Positions 43,114 to 51,220 of a stretch of DNA of 64,000 bases are shown here, piece after piece (position 1 is the first letter of the stretch; each line of letters starts with the position of its first letter). Position numbers and translations under genes: made by a program. The DNA comes from Streptomyces sp. NBC_01314. GTDB taxonomy: Bacteria > Actinomycetota > Actinomycetes > Streptomycetales > Streptomycetaceae. The notes under the pieces were generated by a model, which saw nothing but the letters and a program-made list of their open reading frames with translations, was not told the origin of the DNA and made no database searches. Where the stretch lies: the NCBI RefSeq assembly GCF_041435215.1, contig NZ_CP108394.1:6076001-6140000 (forward strand). Reading direction: 5' to 3'.

Positions 43114-43683
43114 GTGGATCTGGCAGCCAAGTGGGCAGCGGGTGCCGAGAGCGGCGGGGCCGAGTCGGTGGAGGGGGACTTCCATGGATTCGTCGCCGCC
43201 CGGTCGGCCGCGCTGTTCCGGGGCGCACTTGTCCTGACGGGCAGTCGAGACGTCGCGGAGGATCTGGTGCAGGAGACCCTGGAGCGGGCCTGCCGCAAGT
43301 GGCGCACCATCAGCGCCAAGGACGCCCCGGACGCGTACGTGCGGCGGATCATGGTCAATCTCGCCAACGACCGTTGGCGAAGATTCCGCCGTACGGCTCA
43401 GCACCCGGTCGACGGCGACCCGGCCGCGCCGGGCGACGAGTACGGACGGATCGACAGTCGGGACCAGTTGGTCCGTGCTCTTCAGCGACTGCCCATGCGG
43501 ATGCGGACGGTGGTGGTGCTGCGGTACTTCCACGATCTGTCCGACGCCGAGATAGCGGCCGACCTGAAGATCTCGCCGAGCACCGTCCGTTCCCAACTCG
43601 CCCGTGGCATCGACCGGCTCAGAAGCCAGCTCCCCGCACCCTCCGCCCCTTCACCGCAGCAGCTCATGGAAGGAATCCGGTGA
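43114..43683 (+). CDS. ECF sigma factor, SigE family
   Basis: 189 residues from GTG at 43114 (GGGAGGAGCGT). Region sigma2 at about 25-95 (FHGFVAARSAALFRGALVLT, RDVAEDLVQETLERACRKW) and sigma4 at about 110-170 (LQRLPMRMRTVVVLRYFHDL, SDAEIAADLKISPSTVRSQL) with the helix-turn-helix. It is of the SigE-like actinobacterial ECF group and lacks an obvious anti-sigma zinc-domain partner. The next gene (GTGA overlap) encodes a membrane protein that may regulate it. The promoter target is unknown. Confidence 0.9.
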   Translation: MDLAAKWAAGAESGGAESVEGDFHGFVAARSAALFRGALVLTGSRDVAEDLVQETLERACRKWRTISAKDAPDAYVRRIMVNLANDRWRRFRRTAQHPVDGDPAAPGDEYGRIDSRDQLVRALQRLPMRMRTVVVLRYFHDLSDAEIAADLKISPSTVRSQLARGIDRLRSQLPAPSAPSPQQLMEGIR

Positions 43684-44180
43684 GTTCGTCCAACCCGCGG
43701 CCTTCCGGCTGCACATCGTTCGAAGAGGAACTGGTCAACGCTATGAACAACTTCGCGCACTCCACCGACGCACCGGCCTTCGACACGGCCGGCATGGTCC
43801 ACCGCACCCGCCGCAGGCGGACCGCGCTCATCGCCGGTGTCGCCGCCGCCCTGATCGTGGCGGGCGGCGGCACGGCGCTGGCCTCCATGACCGGTGTCTC
43901 ACAGACGTCGGCGCAGCCCGCCGCCACCACCACCGTCGACCACAACAAGGCCACCTTCCTGTTGGGCGGCCTCACGAAGGAGCCCATCCCGGTCGACCTC
44001 ACGGGCGTGGACCTGGACGGGGCCAAGGGACAGCTCCTCAAGGCTCAGCTGAAGCTCGGCTCGATCACCAAGGTGGTCAGCCCCGGCTGCAAGTCGGCCA
44101 CGGTCGTCGAGGTGACTCCCCACAGCCCGAAGATCGTGACCGAGGGCGACACGGTGAACGTGAAGCTCTGCGCGGGCTGA
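43680..44180 (+). CDS. Membrane protein with PASTA-like C-terminus, sigma-factor partner
   Basis: 166 residues from GTG at 43680. An N-terminal cytosolic stretch (FEEELVNAMNNFAHSTDAPA) leads to one helix at about 55-74 (ALIAGVAAALIVAGGGTALA). The C-terminal extracytoplasmic part resembles a PASTA repeat: KVVSPGCKSATVVEVTPHSP then EGDTVNVKLCAG, with two Cys that may bridge. Coupled to the ECF sigma factor by GTGA, so it may be an anti-sigma-like sensor. No classical ZAS zinc motif (HXXXCXXC) is present, so the role is inference. Confidence 0.72.
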   Translation: MSSSNPRPSGCTSFEEELVNAMNNFAHSTDAPAFDTAGMVHRTRRRRTALIAGVAAALIVAGGGTALASMTGVSQTSAQPAATTTVDHNKATFLLGGLTKEPIPVDLTGVDLDGAKGQLLKAQLKLGSITKVVSPGCKSATVVEVTPHSPKIVTEGDTVNVKLCAG

Positions 44181-44260
44181 TCGGGCCCGTCGTCGGGTGA
44201 GGACCGGTCCTGAGCGTGCGCGCGCGAGCCGCTCAGGACCGGCCGAACCGCCGTATCGAC

Positions 44261-44790
44261 GCAGGATGCCCTCCATCCCGGTATCGCCGCTTCCGTCGGC
44301 GGCAGCACGTGGACGACGATCCTGCGGCGTCGCACCATCTGCGCGATGTGCCGAAGTTGCTCCGCCATGACGGCCGGGCCGCCCACCGGCCGTCGCAGGA
44401 CCGTCTCGTCCAGGACCGCCGGGTACCGCGGCTTTTTCGGATCGTCGAAGATGCGCGCGCGGGCGCGGCGGGCGGCCGCCCGCTCCTCCGCGACGTCCTC
44501 CGTCAGGACGGGGTCGTACGCCAGGACCACAGCCCGCGGCTACGCGGCCGTCCGAAGCGGACCCGGGACCAGGATCGGCGCCCGGTCCGTGATCGTGTGA
44601 GCGAGGCCCTCGAACTCCTCCACGTCCGCGACGTGGCACTCCTACGGTGATTTGCGCGCCGCCTCCAGGTTCCGCGTGAGGACCCTTCCGGTGTCCAGCA
44701 CCTCGTCCGCCGTCCGCGCGAACGTCGGCTGCATCCTCCGCGTCCAGACCTCCAGCATCCCCACAACTCCCTCTCGCACGGGCGGTCTTG
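44261..44790 (-). pseudogene. Decayed XRE/DUF5753 regulator gene
   Basis: On the minus strand the frame reads MLEVWTRRMQPTFARTADEV, then ARKSP-stop-ECHVADVEEF, LRTAA-stop-PRAVVLAYDP and VLRRPVGGPAVMAEQLRHIA followed by RIVVHVLPPTEA, an unmistakable DUF5753 domain with two in-frame TAG codons. The HTH part is missing and the C-terminus breaks into unrelated sequence near 44261. Part of the 750-base stretch 44181-44930 without an intact gene. Confidence 0.8.
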
Positions 44791-44881
44791 TTGAAGTGCG
44801 CCCGAACCAGGGTAGATGCGGAGGGTCGTCGTCCGGGTGCTGAACGTGACGTCCGCGGTCAACGCTCCTGGTTGTTGCTAA

Positions 44882-44897
44882 ATTGGACTAGACCTAT
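44882..44897. promoter_or_regulatory. dre-like site before cutC
   Basis: ATTGGACTAGACCTAT matches 12 of 16 positions of the dre consensus ASTGGTCTAGACCAST, including GG.CTAGACC in the core. It ends 34 bases before the cutC ATG, where a bound repressor would block transcription. Confidence 0.6.
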
Positions 44898-44930
44898 TGT
44901 CGTCACGTGCAGCCCGACGGAAGGGGCCCC

Positions 44931-45629
44931 ATGACCACGCGCGCGCTTCTGGAGGTGATCGCCCTCGACGCCGAGGACGCCGTCGCCGCCCAGACCGGAG
45001 GTGCCGACCGGCTGGAGCTGGTCAGGGATATGGGGGCCGACGGACTCACCCCGACGGTCGCCGCGTTCGTGGAGGTGCGGGCCGCCGTGGACATCCCGGT
45101 ACGGGTCATGCTGCGGCTCGCCGACGGGTTCGGGGCGGGTCGCGTGGACGCGCTGGTGCGGGTGGCGTGCGACATGCGGGCGGCCGGGGCGGAGGAGTTC
45201 GTGCTCGGCTTCCTGGGGGAGGACGGCGGGCCGGATCTGGACGCCGTGGAGCGGGTGGTCGCCGAGCTGGACGGGCGGTCGTGGACGTTCCACCGGGCGA
45301 TCGACCGCGCCGCCGACCGGGACGCCCTGCGCAAGCAACTCGCGGATCTGCCGGGGCTGGACACCTACCTCACGGCGGGCTCGGGCGCCGGTGTCGACGA
45401 CGGCCGCCCGGTGCTGCTGGCCGAGGCCGCGCGACGCGGCGACCCCGGCTACACCCAGCGCCTCATGATCGGCGGCGGCCTCCGACTCGACCATGTCCCG
45501 CGCCTGCGCGCCGCCCGCGTCGACGCCTTCCACATCGGAGGCGCGGCCCGCCCCGAGGGATGGACCGCGCCGGTCGCCGCCGGTGCCGTACGGGAATGGC
45601 GCAGGGCGCTGGACGCGCGTCGCGGGTAA
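44931..45629 (+). CDS. cutC: CutC family protein
   Basis: 232 residues, a TIM-barrel protein with family blocks ALLEVIALDAEDAVAAQTGG, ADRLELVRDMGADGLTPTVA, VRVMLRLADGFGAG, AEEFVLGFLGEDGGPDLDAV and YLTAGSGAGVDDG. The name comes from a copper-tolerance locus; the true biochemical role is unsettled. GGAAGGGGCCCC precedes the ATG at 44931. The dre-like operator suggests a link with amino-sugar metabolism. Followed by repeat copy E. Confidence 0.9.
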   Translation: MTTRALLEVIALDAEDAVAAQTGGADRLELVRDMGADGLTPTVAAFVEVRAAVDIPVRVMLRLADGFGAGRVDALVRVACDMRAAGAEEFVLGFLGEDGGPDLDAVERVVAELDGRSWTFHRAIDRAADRDALRKQLADLPGLDTYLTAGSGAGVDDGRPVLLAEAARRGDPGYTQRLMIGGGLRLDHVPRLRAARVDAFHIGGAARPEGWTAPVAAGAVREWRRALDARRG

Positions 45630-45656
45630 CGGATCGCGGCAGGCGCAGGGCGACGA

Positions 45657-45722
45657 AAGCAGGGGGCGCAGCCCCTGCTTTCAGGGGCGCGGGGAACTGC
45701 GCGACCAGCCCCCACTCGCCAC
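45657..45722 (+). repeat. Dispersed intergenic repeat, copy E
   Basis: The fullest copy: hairpin GCAGGGG-GCGCAG-CCCCTGC then TTT, followed by CAGGGGCGCGGGGAACTGCG and CGACCAGCCCCCACTCGCC. It lies 28 bases after the cutC stop, same orientation. The hairpin plus T-tract looks terminator-like. Confidence 0.88.
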
Positions 45723-45780
45723 GCAACCCCCGCCACGCAACCCCCGCCGCCTCTCAACCGGCCGAAGGCATCCCGCAGGG

Positions 45781-46566
45781 CTACGCGTTCGGGTCGAACG
45801 AGATGCCCGACGGCATCGCCGCCGTGAGGTTCGACGCGAAACTGCCGTCCTTGAGACCGAAGTTGGCGCTGCCGAAGTCGTAGGCGACGAGGGTGTCGCG
45901 GACACCGGACGGGTAGCCGTTCCAGCCGACGAGCGGCGGGTACTGCCAGGTGCCCTCGTGGTTCTCCGGCGGCTCGTCGTTCGAGCCCGCGAGGCGGAAG
46001 CAGTGCGTCCGGATACCGTCCTTGTGGTAGACGATCTTCGCGTGGGTGCCGTCCCAGCGCACCGCGGACGCGGCGTGCACGGTGAAGCCGCCATGGTTGG
46101 ACGTCGAGACGTACTGGGCCGTGCCGTTCTGCACCCAGACCACGACGTGCTCCCAGTCGTGCCGGTGGCCGCCGATGCTGCTGCCCGCGACCGCCTGGTC
46201 CTTCTCGAAGTAGAGGTCGTACATGATCGCGCACCAGCCGTTGTTGCACTTGTAGCGCGAGTAGCCGTTGGTGTTGTCCAGATCGGACTGGTCGCGGCAG
46301 TCGCCGCTGAGCGAACCGGTCGGCTTGAGGCCGCCGTTGACCGTGCCCGTGGGGCCGATCGCGGGGGTCGAGTAACAGCCGTCCGTGTCGTAGTCGTACG
46401 CCGGCTGCCAGGTCGTCTCCAGGGTCTCCGCGTTGGCGGGCAGTGCGCCGGGCGGAGCCGCGTACGCGCTGCCGGCGACACCGACGACCAGCGCGACGGT
46501 GGCACCGAGGGTGACTGCGGATCTGCGGAAACGACGCGAAGTGCGCGTGCGTGAACCTGTCTTCAC
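45781..46566 (-). CDS. Secreted NPP1 (necrosis/ethylene-inducing-like) protein
   Basis: 261 residues from GTG at 46566 (GGAGGTCGCA). A Sec signal peptide (about 1-37, AVTLGATVALVVGVAGSAYA, cut before APPG) is followed by the NPP1 fold: ...TDGCYSTPAIGP, the signature heptapeptide GHRHDWE inside SSIGGHRHDWEHVVVWV, and YVSTSNHGGFTVH. Family members (NLPs) of fungi, oomycetes and some bacteria damage plant membranes via the metal-binding GHRHDWE loop. Here no export partner is adjacent. It suggests plant association or a domesticated surface role. Confidence 0.93.
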   Translation of the reverse strand: MKTGSRTRTSRRFRRSAVTLGATVALVVGVAGSAYAAPPGALPANAETLETTWQPAYDYDTDGCYSTPAIGPTGTVNGGLKPTGSLSGDCRDQSDLDNTNGYSRYKCNNGWCAIMYDLYFEKDQAVAGSSIGGHRHDWEHVVVWVQNGTAQYVSTSNHGGFTVHAASAVRWDGTHAKIVYHKDGIRTHCFRLAGSNDEPPENHEGTWQYPPLVGWNGYPSGVRDTLVAYDFGSANFGLKDGSFASNLTAAMPSGISFDPNA

Positions 46567-46941
46567 TGCGACCTCCTGATGGACCGCGGCGCGGGGGTGA
46601 CGGCCGGGAGCCGGGGTGGGGACATGCCGATGTGCGGAGTGGCATGCGCAGGTCAGGTTCGCCCTACTCGTGGGTAGTACACAAGAGTCGGGAGGTGTCG
46701 GAGTGATGAAGAATCAATTAATGTGTAGATCCTGTGCATTGTCTCTGTGGGGCGCCACCGTGAGTCGGATGCCGCGACTCGTGTCACGTCACGGTCGGAT
46801 ATCCGCCACGTAGTTGTTGTGTGCGAAGTCGCCGCGAAGGCCGCCTCGGAGATCATTTCGCGCCCGCCCGCGTGCATAGTTGTCTCCGCCCCCAGCTAAG
46901 CGGGGGCATGACAAGTTCCAGTCATACGGGGGACGGGCTCC
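46567..46941. other. 375-base divergent promoter region between the NPP1 and protease genes
   Basis: No gene. It contains a low-GC patch at about 46700-46740 (AATCAATTAATGTGTAGATC) likely to hold promoter elements, and a hairpin GCCCCC-AGCTAAGC-GGGGGC at 46888-46907 in the protease leader. No known operator or riboswitch is recognised. Confidence 0.6.
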
Positions 46942-48198
46942 ATGCCATTCATACGTCGCCGCGGACTCACGAGCGCTGCCGCCGTGATCGCCGCGGTCCT
47001 GATCACTACCACTGCCTGCAGCAAGACCGAGGAGAGCGGGGCCAAGGCCTCCGGCTCGACGACCGCCCAGGCGGGCGCGGGCGACACCATCGACACCGGC
47101 GAGAAGGAGAGCGGCGGTGACACGACCGTCGGCGGCTTCAAGCTCCCCGAGGGCGTACCCACCGACCTCACCGGTGACGCGCTGGCGAAGTGGAAGGACG
47201 GTGGCTGGCAGGACTTCGGCGGCGACTGGGCTTCCAAGGCGGAGGACTTCGCCAACCCGTACATCGAGGACTTCTGGACGCCGGAGCGTATCGCCGAGGC
47301 CAGGGAGAACCTCCCGGAGCTGCCGGCGGTCGCCGAGGCGGGCAACACCGCGACGGGCGGCGGCAAGACCACCCAGGTCTGGCTGCCCGACGGCAAGGTC
47401 AAGAAGCGGCAGGCCACCAAGGTCAAGGCGACCTACCACAAGCACGCCGCCCCGGTCGGCAAGCTCTTCTTCACCACGCCCCAGGGGTCCAGCGTCTGCT
47501 CCGCCGCGGTCGTGAAGGACCCGGCGCACCCGGGCAAGTCCAACCTCGTGTGGACCGCGGGGCACTGCGTGCACGCGGGCAAGGGCGGCGGCTGGTACCG
47601 CAACATCGCCTTCGTCCCGTCCTTCAACAACACGGGCAAGCTGAACATCGCCCAGGCGTCGAAGGACTACCGCGCGGGCAACGTCTCCCCGTACGGCCTC
47701 GCCTGGGCCGACTGGGCCACCACCTCCGGCCCCTGGATCGAGGGGGGCGCCGCCAGCAACGGCACCGTGGCCGCCGCGTACGACTACGCCGTCCTCCACA
47801 TGAAGCCGGAGAAGGGCTCCAAGTCCCTGGAGGAGCGGCTCGGTTCGGCCCTGCCGGTGTGGTTCAACGCGCCCGCCGCCAACAAGGTCAAGAAGATGAA
47901 GGTCCGCGGCTACCCGGCCGAGGCCCCGTACGACGGCTCGAAGATGTACCACTGCCAGGGCGCCACCAAGCGCTTCGTCCTCGGCTACAGCTACCCGAGC
48001 GACTACCCGGCCCAGTACATGGTCGGCTGCACCATGAACGGCGGCGCGTCCGGCGGCCCCTGGTTCACGACCTACAAGGGCCGCACGTACCTGGTCTCCA
48101 ACAACTCCCTGAGCGACCGCTCCACGTTCATCACCGGGCCGCGCCTCGGCAAGAACGCCAAGCAGGTCTACCTGGCGACGAGCAACAAGTTCAAGTAG
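46942..48198 (+). CDS. Trypsin-like serine peptidase, lipoprotein
   Basis: 418 residues. Signal peptide with lipobox TTAC at about residue 26 (VIAAVLITTTAC). After a 130-residue acidic low-complexity segment comes a chymotrypsin-fold protease: catalytic His in NLVWTAGHCVHAG (about 207), Asp in YDYAVLHM (about 281) and Ser in MNGGASGGPWFT (about 370). Cys pairs CSAAVVK, CVHAG, CQGAT and CTMNG likely bridge. Exported and anchored; substrate unknown, with several paralogues typical of Streptomyces. GGGGGACGGGC precedes the ATG. Confidence 0.9.
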   Translation: MPFIRRRGLTSAAAVIAAVLITTTACSKTEESGAKASGSTTAQAGAGDTIDTGEKESGGDTTVGGFKLPEGVPTDLTGDALAKWKDGGWQDFGGDWASKAEDFANPYIEDFWTPERIAEARENLPELPAVAEAGNTATGGGKTTQVWLPDGKVKKRQATKVKATYHKHAAPVGKLFFTTPQGSSVCSAAVVKDPAHPGKSNLVWTAGHCVHAGKGGGWYRNIAFVPSFNNTGKLNIAQASKDYRAGNVSPYGLAWADWATTSGPWIEGGAASNGTVAAAYDYAVLHMKPEKGSKSLEERLGSALPVWFNAPAANKVKKMKVRGYPAEAPYDGSKMYHCQGATKRFVLGYSYPSDYPAQYMVGCTMNGGASGGPWFTTYKGRTYLVSNNSLSDRSTFITGPRLGKNAKQVYLATSNKFK

Positions 48199-48217
48199 AC
48201 CCGGCTCGCAGGTGGTC

Positions 48218-48247
48218 GGCCCCCGGTGACCTCGGTCGCCGGGGGCC
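48218..48247 (+). terminator. Terminator after the peptidase gene
   Basis: Stem GGCCCCCGGTGAC / GTCGCCGGGGGCC (one G-U-type pair) with loop CTCG, 20 bases past the stop. Confidence 0.88.
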
Positions 48248-48383
48248 GTCGCGCGTGCGCGTACATTCGCCGTCATGAACACGTCCGAGTGGTGGGAGCT
48301 GCCGCCCGCCTCTCGGTCCCCTTCCACTTCGTCAGCCCGCACACCCCGGACGAACTGGCCAGATGGGGCGGCCGTGACGCGGG

Positions 48384-50435
48384 CTAGGTGAGCTGTGTCG
48401 GCAGCGGTGCCATGTGCGTCACGATCAGGCCCGACACCGCGCGCGTGAGCGCCACGTACAGGCGGCGGAGCCCCGTCCGCTCGTCCGGTTCGCCGTCGAC
48501 GACCGCCTGGGGTTCGTCCAGGACGACGTAGTCGTACTCAAGGCCCTTGGCGAGCGTGGCCGGTACGAGGGTGAGGCGGGTCTCGTACGTCGTCTCCTCG
48601 CCCGGCGCGAGACAGCCGATGCCGGCCGCCTTGAGCGCCTCGGCGAGCGCGGGCACGCGGGCGTCGGCGGCGATGAGCCCGGTCGAACCCTCGTTGCGGA
48701 GCAGCTCCTGGCACGCGGCGATCACCTGGGAGTCGTCCTCGCTCGGCCGTACGTCGAAGAAGCCCGGGTTCTCACGGACGGACGCGACCGGTGTCAGGCC
48801 GGGCGCGATGTGGGGGAGGAGCCGGGAGGCGTACGTGATCACGTCGGTCGGCACGCGGAAACCGGCCGTCAGCTCCTCCACATGGGCCTCCGCCTTGCCG
48901 AGGTGCGTCAGCGCCTCCTCCCAACTCCGCGTCGCCCAGGGGGTCGTGCCCTGCGCGAGGTCGCCGAGAACGGTCGCGGAACCGGTGGTGCAGCGGCGCC
49001 CGACGGCCCGGTACTGCATGGGCGACAGGTCCTGCGCCTCGTCGAGGACGACATGGCCGAGGGAGTGCGTGCGCTGCACGAGGTCGGTGGTCTCGTCGAT
49101 GAGTACGGCATCGGCGGCCGACCACCTGACCGACTTCACGCTCCGCGCGGGCTTCGCCCACAGGATCGTCTTCTGCTCGTCCTCGGTCAGGATCCCGTCA
49201 GCGTGCGCGGCGAGGAAGTCCGCGTCGGACAGCAGGCGCAGGACGAGCCTGGCGGGCTCGACGGGCGGCCAGATCGCCTTGACGGCCGCCTTCACGGCGG
49301 TGTTGCGGGCCACCGCGTCCTGCACCCGGTCGTCGGGCGCCTCCCCGGACCGTTCCATCTGCACCAGCACCGCGTGCGCGATCCGCTGCGGCAGCGCCTC
49401 GCGGGCGGCCCCGTAGCGGATCTCGCGGTCCAGCAACTCCCGCACGATGTCCGACAGTTCGTACGCCGGTACGCGCCAGCGGCGTGAACCCCGGACGACC
49501 ATGACGGGCTCGGTGGGGAGGGTGACGTGCGACCGTACGGCCCGGCGGAGGACCTCGGCCATCCGGGCGTCGCCCTTGATGACGGCGGCCGGCGCCTCGT
49601 CCGCGCCCCGCACCTCGACGTGGGCGACGAGGTCGTCGACGGTCGCCTGCCTGACGTCCAGCTCGCCGAGCGCGGGGAGGACCTGCTCGATGTAGTGGAG
49701 GAAGGAGCGGTTCGGCCCGATGACGAGGGTGCCGGTGCGGGCGAGGCGCTCTCGGTGGGCGTAGAGGAGGTAGGCGACCCGGTGCAGGCCGACGGCGGTC
49801 TTGCCGGTGCCGGGGCCGCCCTGGACGCAGAGGGAGCCGGCGAGGCCGGACCGGACGATCTCGTCCTGCTCCGGCTGGATCGTCGCCACGATGTCCCGCA
49901 TCGGGCCGACGCGCGGACGCTCGATCTCCTGCTGCAGCAGCTTGCTGGTGGCGGCCGCCTCGGCGGGGTCGGAGAGGTGCTCGTCCTCGTACGCGGTGAG
50001 GTCGCCGCCGGTGTACCCGAAGCGGCGCCGCAGTCCGACGTCCAGCGGATCGGTCTTGGAGGCCCGGTAGAACGGCTGCGACACGGGGGCACGCCAGTCG
50101 ATGACCATCGGATCGCCGTCCGCGTCGTGCACATGCCGACGCCCGATGTAGAAGCGTTCCCCTTCCGCGCCCTCGGCCCGGGCGGCGCCGGGGGCGTGCA
50201 GATAGTCGAGGCGGCCGAAGAAGAGGGGGGTGTGGCTCAGGTCGGCCAGCGCCTTGATCCGCTCGTCGATCTGGCGTGCCAGCACCTCCGCGTTCACCCA
50301 GTTCGCGGTGACGTCCTTGATGTCCAGCGCCTGCACGTCCTCCCGCATGGCGCGCAGAGCGGAACGGGAGGCGGAGAGGTGGGAGCGCTCGCGGGAGAGG
50401 GGGTCGGTGGGGCCGGCGGTGGGGTGCGCGGACAA
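48384..50435 (-). CDS. HelD-like superfamily 1 helicase (UvrD/Rep fold)
   Basis: 683 residues from a TTG start at 50435, chosen because GGAGG sits 7 bases upstream and earlier codons are not homologous. It has a HelD-type N-terminal coiled coil (LDIKDVTANWVNAEVLARQI), Walker A CVQGGPGTGKTAVGLHRVAY at about 210-230, Walker B VVLDEAQDLSPMQYRAVGRR and a C-terminal SF1 block DYVVLDEPQAVV...RLYVALTRAVSGLIV. HelD binds RNA polymerase and removes it from stalled complexes; in actinomycetes a relative, HelR, protects polymerase from rifampicin. Whether this copy is HelR cannot be told. Confidence 0.88.
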   Translation of the reverse strand: MSAHPTAGPTDPLSRERSHLSASRSALRAMREDVQALDIKDVTANWVNAEVLARQIDERIKALADLSHTPLFFGRLDYLHAPGAARAEGAEGERFYIGRRHVHDADGDPMVIDWRAPVSQPFYRASKTDPLDVGLRRRFGYTGGDLTAYEDEHLSDPAEAAATSKLLQQEIERPRVGPMRDIVATIQPEQDEIVRSGLAGSLCVQGGPGTGKTAVGLHRVAYLLYAHRERLARTGTLVIGPNRSFLHYIEQVLPALGELDVRQATVDDLVAHVEVRGADEAPAAVIKGDARMAEVLRRAVRSHVTLPTEPVMVVRGSRRWRVPAYELSDIVRELLDREIRYGAAREALPQRIAHAVLVQMERSGEAPDDRVQDAVARNTAVKAAVKAIWPPVEPARLVLRLLSDADFLAAHADGILTEDEQKTILWAKPARSVKSVRWSAADAVLIDETTDLVQRTHSLGHVVLDEAQDLSPMQYRAVGRRCTTGSATVLGDLAQGTTPWATRSWEEALTHLGKAEAHVEELTAGFRVPTDVITYASRLLPHIAPGLTPVASVRENPGFFDVRPSEDDSQVIAACQELLRNEGSTGLIAADARVPALAEALKAAGIGCLAPGEETTYETRLTLVPATLAKGLEYDYVVLDEPQAVVDGEPDERTGLRRLYVALTRAVSGLIVTHMAPLPTQLT

Positions 50436-50745
50436 GGGGGTGCCTCCGGGTGGCCTACGGGACCTAGGGGTACTGCCTGACGGCGATGCGGTGCCTAGGG
50501 TCTGTCGTCGATGACCGACCGGTTTCCGTCCGGGCGGCGGCGCTCCACGGACGGGAGGCGGGCAAGAGCGGAGAGTGTAGGTGAGGTGAGGGGGTGGAGA
50601 CCAACCGATTTCCATGCGGTAACCCCTAGGGGGCCAGTACGTCGCGGGTACTAGGGGTGGGTGACACCTGAGGGTGAGCCGGGGTCTCAGCGGGTTCACT
50701 CCGGAGACCGACGCAATCCAAAGGCGGACGTTCCACCATGGAGAC
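50436..50745. other. Divergent promoter region of the helD-like and 65-aa genes
   Basis: 310 bases without a gene. Contains the inverted repeat at 50622-50658 and, near 50460, TTAGGGG- and CCTAGGG-like boxes (GACCTAGGGGTACTG, GGTGCCTAGGGTCTG) resembling its arms. I saw no match to the rifamycin-associated element. Confidence 0.55.
50622..50658. promoter_or_regulatory. ACCCCTAG...CTAGGGGT inverted repeat
   Basis: Two perfect 8-base arms (50622-50629 and 50651-50658) are separated by 21 bases that include GTAC...GTAC. Two further CCTAGGG boxes lie at about 50463 and 50496. A candidate operator for the helD-like gene, the 65-aa gene, or both. Confidence 0.6.
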
Positions 50746-50943
50746 ATGAGTGCAGCGACTTTCATCCCAGCCTCGGCCTCCGGCCGACCCGGTCCGCCGC
50801 CCGGCGCGACCGGCCTCGACGACCACCACAACCGCCACCGCTTCGCCGACACCCTCCGCGCCGTCAAGGTCTTCGCGAGCGCCGCCTTCGGCGTGGTCGT
50901 CCTCGGTGAGTACGCGGAGGAAGCGGGCGTACACCGCCGGTGA
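50746..50943 (+). CDS. Small conserved protein, 65 aa
   Basis: 65 residues from ATG at 50746 (GGAG two bases too close, so the start is tentative). The centre GLDDHHNRHRFADTLRAVKV, then FASAAFGVVVLGEYAEEAGV looks conserved in Streptomyces-type small proteins, with a His-rich patch and an amphipathic helix. No function can be assigned. A hairpin follows at 50997-51018. Confidence 0.65.
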   Translation: MSAATFIPASASGRPGPPPGATGLDDHHNRHRFADTLRAVKVFASAAFGVVVLGEYAEEAGVHRR

Positions 50944-50996
50944 GGCACCGCCGACCCTGCTGAGGCCCCGCCCACCCCGCTGAGCCCACGCCGACC

Positions 50997-51018
50997 CGCA
51001 GGGGCGGCCACCCCTGCG
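50997..51018 (+). terminator. Short hairpin after the 65-aa gene
   Basis: Stem CGCAGGGG / CCCCTGCG with loop CGGCCA. The rest of the gap 50944-51220 shows only short direct repeats of GACCTGTGC type. Confidence 0.65.
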
Positions 51019-51220
51019 AATCCTCGCCCCGACGACCTGCCTCACGAACACCCGCCTCCCGGCGACCTGTGCGCCCGGTGACCTGTGCTCCCGGTACCCG
51101 ACGACCTGGCTCCCGCTGCCCGCACTCAAGGCGGCCTCGGTCTTCGGTGCACGGCACAGCTCGGCCGACCGACAGGCCGAGGGCCGGTGGGGCGTCCTCC
51201 TCAGCCGGCGCTTCCCGCCC

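Noticed and set aside
48276..48389. 38-codon plus-strand open frame after the peptidase terminator
   Set aside because: In one frame it reads FHFVSPHTPDELARWGGRDA, possibly the tail of a lost gene, but too short to name or support.
50436..50745. Rifamycin-associated element before the helD-like gene
   Set aside because: I looked for the reported inverted-repeat element and did not find it, so the gene is not called helR.
50436..51011. 192-codon N-terminal extension of the HelD-like gene
   Set aside because: Codons before the TTG at 50435 are Pro/Arg/Ser-rich and antisense to the 65-aa gene; the TTG has GGAGG 7 bases upstream.
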